From positions 1-41,274 of the forward strand of contig CAJXCW010000014.1 of the NCBI GenBank assembly GCA_913051705.1: DNA of 41,274 nucleotides, in the 5' to 3' direction. The position numbers and the translations under genes are program-made. Below, piece by piece: positions 18,810 to 26,793 of this stretch. Position 1 is the stretch's first letter, and every line of letters starts with the position of its first letter. The DNA is from an uncultured bacterium. GTDB taxonomy: Bacteria; JAAXHH01. The notes under the pieces were generated by a model. It searched no databases, was not told the DNA's origin, and was given only the letters and a program-made list of their open reading frames with translations.

Positions 18810-19196
18810 TTACCTGTTCCCGGAATACTCACGTGGACATTCTCGAATAGATACGGATGTCGCCTGAATCATACGGGAGAACATAGACTGCCAGTCCATA
18901 GCCGTCCTGGGCGAACAGCAGAATAAATTAAAACAGGCGGATTCGTATTCCGGAAACGTATGAATGGTCATATGTGACTCCAGGAGCATCCAGAAACCGG
19001 TCATACCCTTTGTCGTAGGGAATTGGTGCCAGACCGGATCGCCCATGGGATGTAAACGCATCTCACGCACAACGGTATTAAACAAAGCAGACATCGTACG
19101 ACGATCCTGCAACACATCGGCTGGACAACCGAAAATATCCACCAGCCACTCCATTCCGTTCAACGCCATCTCCTGATTATTTAATCCAGACAACAC
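18810..19196 (-). CDS. speD: S-adenosylmethionine decarboxylase family protein (pyruvoyl-dependent, prokaryotic SpeD class)
   Basis: LLLESHMTIHTFPEYESACFNLFCCS around the autoprocessing E-S-H site; DIFGCPADVLQD N-terminus. Confidence 0.85.
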   Translation of the reverse strand: MLSGLNNQEMALNGMEWLVDIFGCPADVLQDRRTMSALFNTVVREMRLHPMGDPVWHQFPTTKGMTGFWMLLESHMTIHTFPEYESACFNLFCCSPRTAMDWQSMFSRMIQATSVSIRECPREYSGNR

Positions 19197-19240
19197 ATGA
19201 TATTAGAAAATAAATAGCGGGATATCAACAAGATACAGAT

Positions 19241-19273
19241 ATTATACTTAGGAAGAAATAAGACATCTGTCAA
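19241..19273 (-). promoter_or_regulatory. Weak candidate sigma-70 promoter for speD/DUF4178 operon
   Basis: Minus-strand TTGACA and TATAAT boxes, but spacing is 21 nt (non-optimal). Confidence 0.3.
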
Positions 19274-19354
19274 GCACGAATATCGTGGGATCAATTAGAC
19301 AACCCTCGAGGGCTCAAAAAATTTCCGGCGAAAATCATCCAATTCAGGAAATAG

Positions 19355-20089
19355 CTAGAATTCCACCGACGCTCCCACAAATACGGTGATAATATTCGTC
19401 TCGGATCGGGAAATATTGAGCGCCGTCTGGCCACTCTGCCGAAGAACATCGCCACGATTCAGGTAGGAGGCCTCAGCGCCGTCCAGATATCGGAGACGAA
19501 AATCGATGGAGACGGTTCGAACGCTGCGGTTGAACTGGGTACGTTCGGACCGGCCGTCATAGACTTCGATCATAAAACCCACGCTGCCGCCATAGGTAAA
19601 CGCCACATCGGAAAAATTGATGGAACTGGCGATATCATCACTGAACGGGTCGGGGATATTCCGGATAGACGTTTGGGTGAATAGATAGTGGAATCCGAAC
19701 AGACCGTCGATATAAGGCCGGAAGGGGCCTTCACGTGGTTGGAGACGTAAGAATAAGTTGGTCATCAATATATTGTTATCCGTAACCACACGGACACTAA
19801 CATCTGGAATGGTCGTGCTGAATCGTTCGTTTCGGCTTTCATGTCCATATATCATATAGGACATATCCAGACCTAAGATAACCGGACTTTGTGGGAATCG
19901 ATAGCCGATATGGCCCGAGATGCCGATACCCGGATTGGTTATGTTATTTCCGAATCCCCCTGAGGGGAAACCGCCCAGGAGGCCCAGGCCAGCCTGGAGG
20001 CTTGCCGGCATATCCTGCGCCTGTACCGGGACCGAGGACGTCAACAGGATCGTTAACGGGATGTAAATCAGCCTACGTATCCTAGGCAC
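19355..20089 (-). CDS. Outer-membrane beta-barrel protein
   Basis: Signal peptide, aromatic-rich alternating strands (GISGHIGYRFPQSPVILGLDMSYMIYG), C-terminal ...ITVFVGASVEF ending in Phe. Confidence 0.7.
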   Translation of the reverse strand: MPRIRRLIYIPLTILLTSSVPVQAQDMPASLQAGLGLLGGFPSGGFGNNITNPGIGISGHIGYRFPQSPVILGLDMSYMIYGHESRNERFSTTIPDVSVRVVTDNNILMTNLFLRLQPREGPFRPYIDGLFGFHYLFTQTSIRNIPDPFSDDIASSINFSDVAFTYGGSVGFMIEVYDGRSERTQFNRSVRTVSIDFRLRYLDGAEASYLNRGDVLRQSGQTALNISRSETNIITVFVGASVEF

Positions 20090-20143
20090 TTAAATGCTCC
20101 AGGTTAGCTGGTGTTACGCAAAGAACGTGTAACATCAGGGTTA

Positions 20144-20171
20144 TTTGTGTTTTGTGCTTTGTGATTTGGAA
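20144..20171. repeat. Heptamer array TTTGTGT TTTGTGC TTTGTGA TTTGGAA
   Basis: Four consecutive 7-nt words read directly. Confidence 0.65.
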
Positions 20172-20204
20172 ACACTGATAATCCATCCGTGAAAATACTA
20201 CAAG

Positions 20205-22472
20205 TCATTCCGAAAGCCACTCACCAAGTTGAATACTTTCTTCCAGACGCTCCTCAAATGTATCAAACGCGAGAGCACGCTCTCGACAGGAGTCATCGAA
20301 AATCTGCAGGTGTAAAGGCACGGTGGATGACCCGGTAAAAGCCACGTGCAATTCATCCGCGTCTTTCTCGTAACTTGCATGGGCCAGGTGCGCCTGCACT
20401 TTGCTACGGGCGTAGGCGCCCACCGCATCTTGCGCCATCTTGATCGCGCCGGTATCGGAGACAAAGGAATCAATACGATCTAATATGACCTCCCATTCCC
20501 CCGGCGCCAGTGAGATGATATCCTGCTCCTTCAGCATAATCCCCCCGTAAAAACGGGCATCAAGGCCCATCTTAGCCGAAGAAATAATTTTATCTACTAT
20601 ATTTATAGTACGTGGTGGCCTCAATCCGGGTTCCAAAAGATTCCGACCAGGCACAGCCGAGGGTTTTGTTATTCTAAAACGCCTGTTCTGGATTAATTCA
20701 TACGGCTCTGGATCCGCACGCGTTACGAATAATCCCGGGAAACCGAACAGGTCATCCAGAATAAAACCCGGATGGCCGTACGGACCGGGTTCCCAATGTA
20801 TATGATCCGCCAGTTGCGCTTCATTCGGCAAGAAGGGTGAAAGGCTATATCGCACTTCGGCTCCCATGATCATTGGAACAGCATTACGACCATATTCACC
20901 ATAAGATGGATAAAAGGTATGTCCGATCGGAATACCATGCTGCTTGAATTTTTCTTCGGCCTGTGCCATACGGGCCCGCAGTTCATTATCATGGTACGCC
21001 TGGCTACGGGGATGATGATAATACAGACCGCGTTTTTCCGTCATACCCTGCGGGTACCAGATTACGTTATCAGTTGAAGCTATATCAGCCATGATGGCCC
21101 AATCATCCGTATGAACTTCCTCTGTCAACACCCCTACATAAGGCGTCCATCCCCGTGATAGAACGGGTCGTAGCCAGTCAAATCCATCTGAGGCGCCGGA
21201 TGCGTGCTGAACCTGAAAGGTCATATAAGACGGCATCGCCTTCATAACAAACGGTTTTCTCGATGCCCAGACGATCGATTTCCAGAACACATCATCGAGC
21301 CCTTCGCCATGGCCATAATAAGCGGCGTCCCATAACCTGGGACTGACCAGATATTGAACGATTCGCCCTTCGCCGACTTGCCCGACGACCATCACAGGCA
21401 TCTGTCCATCCGTTTCCAGTAAAGCCGGATTATGCCCCGGTGTTTCTACACACATCAGCTCTAACGTTTGTCGAAGGTTATGACGCTTTTCCGGCTCATG
21501 CGTACGGACAATAAAATGGTCCGAAGCGGGTACGACGACCCGCTGTGTCTCATGTCTTGTCTGTGCAGAATTAACGGGCAGGATAGCTATTAATGATTCC
21601 GGGTAACGGTCAATGCAATGGTCGAAGCTGATAAAACCGATGCCATCGCATACCGCTTTAACCATCTGACGGGCCAACGATTCCGACAGACTGTCGCCAA
21701 GGCCTTCCTGTGCCAGGATCACAGCCTGATGTGTACTGAGCGCCTGTGAAGGTTCCCGATCCTCTGCGAGGTCCAGCACGCGATAAGGTATATCCAGATG
21801 ATATAAGGCGGATAATATGGTTCGGCGAGCCCGGTTATAGGTATCCTGCTGTGAATGATCGAGGATAACCAGTAAGACCCGGTTGCCGCTCGCCTCCCGA
21901 ATCTGATACGATGCCGGTTCCGGTCGCACATGGCGCCACCACTGGTCTGTTTGGTCGGTGTCAGAGAAAATGGCGGCCCAACGCACCCGATGACTGTCTT
22001 CTAAATACGCCGGCTCAAATCCAAGCCTCAGATAGGATTTAATGGCAGGAATACGGAAATCATCCGTCCCCAGATAGGAAGATTCATAATCATGATCCCG
22101 CATATAATGCAGAAGTGCCAGGGTCACCAGATAACCGAGGCCCTTACCACGGTGCGCCGGTTTCGCACAGACCATATGCACCTGGGCGCTGGTTGGACCG
22201 TATAACGCTGTGGGCCACACACAGGCAGCCGCAACCGGCTCACCGTCATATACTATGAAGAATAAGCCGTCAGGTAGAAAAAGATCCTGGCCGGTGATCT
22301 GCGCCCGACATTCTTCAATCGTCCAGTTCGAACCGATCCCGGTTTCCATTATCGCGCACCAGGCCGCTTCATCACCCGGCTGATACGTCCGAAGCGCATA
22401 CCCTTCCGGGATGATCAGATCCGGCAGATCATCCAGATTCGACCGAATCATATGTAATTGTTGTTCCGCCAT
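20205..22472 (-). CDS. Multidomain protein: N-terminal GNAT acetyltransferase, GATase1-like central region, C-terminal region resembling polysaccharide-deacetylase-type barrels
   Basis: GNAT motif QVHMVCAKPAHRGKGLGYLVTLALLHYMRDHDYESSYLGTDDFRIPAIKSYLRLGFEP; central RNRVLLVILDHSQQ...GDGIGFISFD-like domain; C-terminal domain assignment is tentative. Confidence 0.6.
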   Translation of the reverse strand: MAEQQLHMIRSNLDDLPDLIIPEGYALRTYQPGDEAAWCAIMETGIGSNWTIEECRAQITGQDLFLPDGLFFIVYDGEPVAAACVWPTALYGPTSAQVHMVCAKPAHRGKGLGYLVTLALLHYMRDHDYESSYLGTDDFRIPAIKSYLRLGFEPAYLEDSHRVRWAAIFSDTDQTDQWWRHVRPEPASYQIREASGNRVLLVILDHSQQDTYNRARRTILSALYHLDIPYRVLDLAEDREPSQALSTHQAVILAQEGLGDSLSESLARQMVKAVCDGIGFISFDHCIDRYPESLIAILPVNSAQTRHETQRVVVPASDHFIVRTHEPEKRHNLRQTLELMCVETPGHNPALLETDGQMPVMVVGQVGEGRIVQYLVSPRLWDAAYYGHGEGLDDVFWKSIVWASRKPFVMKAMPSYMTFQVQHASGASDGFDWLRPVLSRGWTPYVGVLTEEVHTDDWAIMADIASTDNVIWYPQGMTEKRGLYYHHPRSQAYHDNELRARMAQAEEKFKQHGIPIGHTFYPSYGEYGRNAVPMIMGAEVRYSLSPFLPNEAQLADHIHWEPGPYGHPGFILDDLFGFPGLFVTRADPEPYELIQNRRFRITKPSAVPGRNLLEPGLRPPRTINIVDKIISSAKMGLDARFYGGIMLKEQDIISLAPGEWEVILDRIDSFVSDTGAIKMAQDAVGAYARSKVQAHLAHASYEKDADELHVAFTGSSTVPLHLQIFDDSCRERALAFDTFEERLEESIQLGEWLSE

Positions 22473-22505
22473 AGGTCGTCACCGATTCATATATTTATTG
22501 AATGC

Positions 22506-23273
22506 CTATACACCACACCCGATGCGCCTCAAGTAGGCTACCGAATCAGCCACCCGCTGACAGGTCTGGGCTTCATCCAGATTTTCCCCTTCGACGCCTT
22601 CGATTTCCATCGTGAACGGCCCGTTATATCCCCTGTCATTCAGCAGGTCGAACACCGTCTTGAAATCGACAATGCCCTCTCCAAAAGTCGGAAAGCACCA
22701 GGTCTTATACCTGCCATCGGTATCTTTGAGATGCATACTGCCTATATAATTGATAACTTTTTTCATTTCTTCCACGTGATCGACGTTCTGATTATAATAA
22801 TGGATATTGGCCGTATCATAGTTGACACGTACATTCGGATGATCAACACCCTTCATCGTCTCTATGGCCACGTCCGCATTCGTAATCAAGTCCGGATGCG
22901 TTTCCATACCGATGGTGATGCCGTACTCAGCGGCTTTTTCACCGGCGCGCCGAAGATGCTCGTAGACTATCTGCTTATCCATCTCTCCAGCCTTCACGCT
23001 GACAAAAAGAATCTTCGCATTGAGTGCCGTCGCCGCTTCCAGCGTAGGCACAAGCAAGTCGGCGACTTCATCACTTTCAATCTCAATCGTCGCCTGTAAG
23101 CTACTGGCCGACAGCCCGTGCTGAGCCAATCGGGCCTTTACCTGCTCTATCTGATCCGGTGCAGGGGTTGGGATCTCCACATGATTGACGCCGATCGTCG
23201 GCAGATGTTCGAAAGCGGATTCACTGTACTTCCCATAACTCGCAGTTCGGCAGGCAAGCAGATTGTCAGGCAT
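22506..23273 (-). CDS. Sugar phosphate isomerase/epimerase (xylose isomerase-like TIM barrel)
   Basis: GITIGMETHPDLITNADVAIETMKGVDHPNVRVNYDTANIHYYNQNVDHVEEMKKVINYIGSMHLKDTDG. Confidence 0.9.
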   Translation of the reverse strand: MPDNLLACRTASYGKYSESAFEHLPTIGVNHVEIPTPAPDQIEQVKARLAQHGLSASSLQATIEIESDEVADLLVPTLEAATALNAKILFVSVKAGEMDKQIVYEHLRRAGEKAAEYGITIGMETHPDLITNADVAIETMKGVDHPNVRVNYDTANIHYYNQNVDHVEEMKKVINYIGSMHLKDTDGRYKTWCFPTFGEGIVDFKTVFDLLNDRGYNGPFTMEIEGVEGENLDEAQTCQRVADSVAYLRRIGCGV

Positions 23274-23372
23274 GATGGTCCTTTCAGATTTCGATGTGGG
23301 TTCAGGGTCTAAGATCGTTTGAATAATATATAATATGTTTTATCAGAAATCAATAAAGCCTTTATGGTTTCA

Positions 23373-23410
23373 TTACCCACAATCACCCATCAAAAATGAC
23401 CCATCACCAA
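23373..23410. repeat. Heptamer array ACCCACA ATCACCC ATCAAAA ATGACCC ATCACCA spanning the hpnE stop codon
   Basis: Period-7 words; the minus strand encodes the HpnE C-terminus KLVMGHF-stop from this array. Confidence 0.65.
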
Positions 23411-24853
23411 TTTCATGATCCCTTCCATCGGCACCTCCGGCAGGAGTACCTTCTGTGGCTTGTCAAAGACACTTAACATGGCCTCCGCACTTTGGTAGCC
23501 GCTCCGGACCGCACTCTCCATGGTCGCCGGCCAGCCGGTCTGCGTCCAATCGCCAGCTACGAACAAATTGGAAATCGGGCTTACCGGTCCAGGTCGTAAC
23601 GGGTCGCAACCGGGTTCAGGGGCAAACGTCGCCCGACCTTCTTTGACCACGATGGCCTTTAGAAGTTTGGCCTCTTGAACAGCAGGAAAGATCGATTTGA
23701 GATCTTCCAGCGCCTGTTGAATAATCACCTGTTGCGGCTGCTTCATCCATTCATTCGAGGCGCTGACCACCAGGCCGAGATACGTACCCGATTCGGTGGA
23801 TGAAAAGGCATCGGGATCCCGTATGGTCTGATTAAATATCCATTGAATCGTCCGTCCCAATACAGCGACGAAGTCCAGATCCATGACCGGGCGATCTAAC
23901 CACACGTGTACAGCCGTAATCGGTGAAACGTCCAGACGCTGTAAATTGTTGAAGTAGTCCCAACGAGCTACTTCTGTGTCGGGGAGCATTTTAAGAAGTA
24001 TATCAAAAGGCAGGGCAGACAAATAGGCATCCGCCTGAACGGTCGTCCCATCCTGCAACGTCATCCTCGTAATGCGCGTATTATCTACAGCCATTTCGGT
24101 AATACCCTGGTCGAGGATAACACGGCCACCTCGCTGCTCCAGATAGTCTATACAGGGGGCATATAAATCACCCAGCGGCACCACGGGCAGGCCGACCTGA
24201 TAACCCTGCCTGTTGGATAGAAACGCCTTTACAATAGTCATGATACCGTATTCGGCGTCTATATCATCCAATTCGTCATTCAACGCGCTGATTAGAATCG
24301 GGCGCCACAGGGCCTCTATCGACCGCTCGGTCGCCCGGTGGGATTTAAGCCAGTTTTGCATGGAAAGCGGCAGGTGGGCAGATGTAGGAGCCTTATTGCC
24401 CTCTTGCCCACCTGCCCTCTTTCCCACCTGCCCACCTGCCCTAGTATGCCATATCATATGCACCATGGCATAGCTGACGGACAGTTTATCTTTCCATCCC
24501 AGGAATTTAAGCCGAAAGAAGGAGGGCAGCAGATGTAAAGGCACGGGAAGCGGAGAACTCTGGATGACGGAGATCCGGTTGGCCTCATCTATGAAGGGAA
24601 CACGATCCTGGAATACAATGCCGTTTTCAACACCGAGTCTGGTGTAAAAATCAATCAGATTGGCACAACACCGTAAAAGGACATGCTGGCAATTGTCGAC
24701 CAGTTCGCCGCCGGCAGGATGGACAAACGAGGAAGCTCGACCGCCAAGAATGGTCCGGCGCTCATATAACGTGACCTTCAGGCCGGCATCCGCTAATGCC
24801 ACCGCGCCGGCAAGACCGGCAAGTCCGCCACCGATCACAATGACATCGTTCAT
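23390..24853 (-). CDS. hpnE: Hydroxysqualene dehydroxylase HpnE (phytoene desaturase-like FAD protein) with repeat-derived in-frame insertion
   Basis: MNDVIVIGGGLAGLAGAVALADAGLKVTLYERRTILGGRASSF; 4-bp overlap with upstream hpnD; adjacent hpnC and hpnD. Confidence 0.88.
   Translation of the reverse strand: MNDVIVIGGGLAGLAGAVALADAGLKVTLYERRTILGGRASSFVHPAGGELVDNCQHVLLRCCANLIDFYTRLGVENGIVFQDRVPFIDEANRISVIQSSPLPVPLHLLPSFFRLKFLGWKDKLSVSYAMVHMIWHTRAGGQVGKRAGGQEGNKAPTSAHLPLSMQNWLKSHRATERSIEALWRPILISALNDELDDIDAEYGIMTIVKAFLSNRQGYQVGLPVVPLGDLYAPCIDYLEQRGGRVILDQGITEMAVDNTRITRMTLQDGTTVQADAYLSALPFDILLKMLPDTEVARWDYFNNLQRLDVSPITAVHVWLDRPVMDLDFVAVLGRTIQWIFNQTIRDPDAFSSTESGTYLGLVVSASNEWMKQPQQVIIQQALEDLKSIFPAVQEAKLLKAIVVKEGRATFAPEPGCDPLRPGPVSPISNLFVAGDWTQTGWPATMESAVRSGYQSAEAMLSVFDKPQKVLLPEVPMEGIMKLVMGHF
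24369..24440. repeat. Nine-unit octamer array (72 nt) inside hpnE, seven units in one orientation and two inverted
   Basis: GGCAGGTG GGCAGATG TAGGAGCC TTATTGCC CTCTTGCC CACCTGCC CTCTTTCC CACCTGCC CACCTGCC; translated as ..AGGQVGKRAGGQEGNKAPTSAHLP.. Confidence 0.92.
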
Positions 24854-25734
24854 ACACGTTTTTGGATTAATGCCTGGGCGGCAATCGCCAGTTTCTTCCA
24901 GGCTGAAAGACGGATTCGCCGGCGATAAACATCATAATTTCGCCGTTCGATTTCATAGAGATTCTGCCGATAAATACGAATCATGGCAGCCAGACAGGCC
25001 CGGCTCGACGGATGAATAAGCGGTAAGAGCGGTAAGGCTTCTTCATAGTGCTTTTTAGCCCGGTCTACTTCAAAGGCCATTAACTGCGTGAACCGATCAT
25101 CAATGACCCCCTGTCGGATATCCTCTTCCGTATAACCGTAGGTCTCAAGATCTTCCTGAGGAAGATAAACCCGGTCCATCTTCACATCTTCCTGGATATC
25201 CCTCAGGATATTGGTGAGTTGAAAGGCAATACCACAGGACTCGGCATACCGTTTGGCGGATTCATCGGTAAAACCGAAGATGTGTATACATACGAGGCCT
25301 ACAGCTGAAGCCACACGATAACAGTACTGATACAGGTCCTCGAACGTCGGGTACCGGGTGACGGAAAGATCCATCTCCGCCCCGTCAATGATGGCTTCGA
25401 AATAGGATTTAGGAATCGAGAACTGCTCAACCGTATCCTGAAACGCGGGAAGGATAGGATGACTCAATCCATTCGACGAGGCGTAGACCTCATCCAGGCC
25501 GTCACGCCATTGGTCTAGCTGTGTTCTTTTTTCGGCATTCGAACCGCCTTCATCGACCATATCGTCGCAATACCGCATAAAGGCGTACACCGCACATATG
25601 GCACGCCGCCGCTCTGTCGGCAAAACAATGAAGGAATAATAAAAATTCCCCGCCCGCGTCCTGGCTACCTGGCGGCAGTGGTGGTAAGATTTGGTGATCT
25701 GGTGATTTGGTGATTTGGTGATTGTCTGACTCAT
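24850..25734 (-). CDS. hpnD: Presqualene diphosphate synthase HpnD
   Basis: ARTRAGNFYYSFIVLPTERRRAICAVYAFMRYCDDMVDE and DILRDIQEDVKMDRVYLPQEDL-type motifs of trans-isoprenyl head-to-head synthases. Confidence 0.9.
   Translation of the reverse strand: MSQTITKSPNHQITKSYHHCRQVARTRAGNFYYSFIVLPTERRRAICAVYAFMRYCDDMVDEGGSNAEKRTQLDQWRDGLDEVYASSNGLSHPILPAFQDTVEQFSIPKSYFEAIIDGAEMDLSVTRYPTFEDLYQYCYRVASAVGLVCIHIFGFTDESAKRYAESCGIAFQLTNILRDIQEDVKMDRVYLPQEDLETYGYTEEDIRQGVIDDRFTQLMAFEVDRAKKHYEEALPLLPLIHPSSRACLAAMIRIYRQNLYEIERRNYDVYRRRIRLSAWKKLAIAAQALIQKRV
25689..25728. repeat. Octamer array GATTTGGT (x5, slightly degenerate) overlapping the hpnD 5' coding end
   Basis: GATTTGGT GATCTGGT GATTTGGT GATTTGGT GATTGTCT; encodes QTITKSPNHQITKS at the HpnD N-terminus. 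Confidence 0.9.
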
Positions 25735-25758
25735 TTAATTCATTTAATTCATTTAATT
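25732..25758 (-). repeat. 9-nt tandem repeat (AATTAAATG x3) carrying the hpnD start codon and two minimal ORFs
   Basis: Minus strand ATG AAT TAA ATG AAT TAA ATG AGT CAG: two Met-Asn-stop ORFs in frame with the hpnD start. Confidence 0.85.
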
Positions 25759-25769
25759 GAGTATGAGGT

Positions 25770-26702
25770 CTAAAACATCCGTTTCAGCATATACCTGAGC
25801 ATTAAGCTGACTTTTTTTTGCTTGGAGAGAGAAGGACGCCGTGACAGGACATCAAAGCCTTGCTTTTCAATTTGGTCCAGTATGGCTAACCCACCGCGAT
25901 TAAACAACTCAATATCTCCTCTGACCCGTTTATCGAGAAGAGGACACAACCGCAATCCTATGTCGAACAATGCACGGGTGCGGTCCACCTCAAATCGTAT
26001 CAGATCAGTAAACCGATCATTAACAATACGGGTATGCAGGTCCGATTCATTATAATTAAATCGGTCAAGGTCTTCCAGCGGCAGATAAATACGGCCTTTG
26101 CCCAAATCCACCGAAACGTCCTGCCAGAAGTTGGCTAATTGCAGCCCCGTGCAAGTTGCATCGGATAGTTGCTGCCTCTCTTCGTCCCGGTATCCACATA
26201 GATAGAGCACCAGATGGCCTACCGGATTGGCAGAATAACGGCAATAGTCCAGCAGGGTCTCATAAGTCTCATATCGTTGCACAACCTGGTCCTGCCGGAA
26301 AGCGGTCAATAAATCCCGAAACGGTGTGATCGGGATATCAAAATGATGAATTGTTTCTTCTAATGCAATAAAAACAGGATGATGGGGATGCCCTTCATAG
26401 CATGCCTGCAACTCACCGTCCCACCAATCAAGCAGCTTTACAGATCGGACCGGATCATCAATCTCATCCGCCAGGTCGTCCGACCATCGGCAATAGGCGT
26501 AGACAGTATAAAAATGTGGCTGTAACGGTTTGGGCAAAAGCCAGGATACCACGGTGAAATTTTCATAATGACCGGTGGCCAGATGGCGGCAATACTGCCG
26601 TGAAGCTTCAAGAGAAAGATGGGCGTCATCAGGCAGGACATCCAGCGCGAGGGTGTCAAGACTCAGGGCATCTTCGGGCAGATAGGAGAGGGAACGGGGC
26701 AT
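25770..26702 (-). CDS. hpnC: Squalene synthase HpnC (hydroxysqualene synthase)
   Basis: ATGHYENFTVVSWLLPKPLQPHFYTVYAYCRWSDDLADEIDDP and ANFWQDVSVDLGKGRIYLPLEDL. Confidence 0.92.
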   Translation of the reverse strand: MPRSLSYLPEDALSLDTLALDVLPDDAHLSLEASRQYCRHLATGHYENFTVVSWLLPKPLQPHFYTVYAYCRWSDDLADEIDDPVRSVKLLDWWDGELQACYEGHPHHPVFIALEETIHHFDIPITPFRDLLTAFRQDQVVQRYETYETLLDYCRYSANPVGHLVLYLCGYRDEERQQLSDATCTGLQLANFWQDVSVDLGKGRIYLPLEDLDRFNYNESDLHTRIVNDRFTDLIRFEVDRTRALFDIGLRLCPLLDKRVRGDIELFNRGGLAILDQIEKQGFDVLSRRPSLSKQKKVSLMLRYMLKRMF

Positions 26703-26708
26703 AGGACG

Positions 26709-26790
26709 AGTGCAGAGTTTAAGAGTTAAGAGTGCAGAGTGGATATGCGTATGGTTTTACTCTGCACGCTTAACTCTTAACTCTGCACTA
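26709..26790. repeat. Heptamer array AGTGCAG/AGTTAAG with full inverted arm (hairpin)
   Basis: AGTGCAG AGTTTAAG AGTTAAG AGTGCAG AGT (26709-26740) and inverted ACTCTGCACGCTTAACTCTTAACTCTGCACT (26759-26790). Confidence 0.92.
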
Positions 26791-26793
26791 TTT

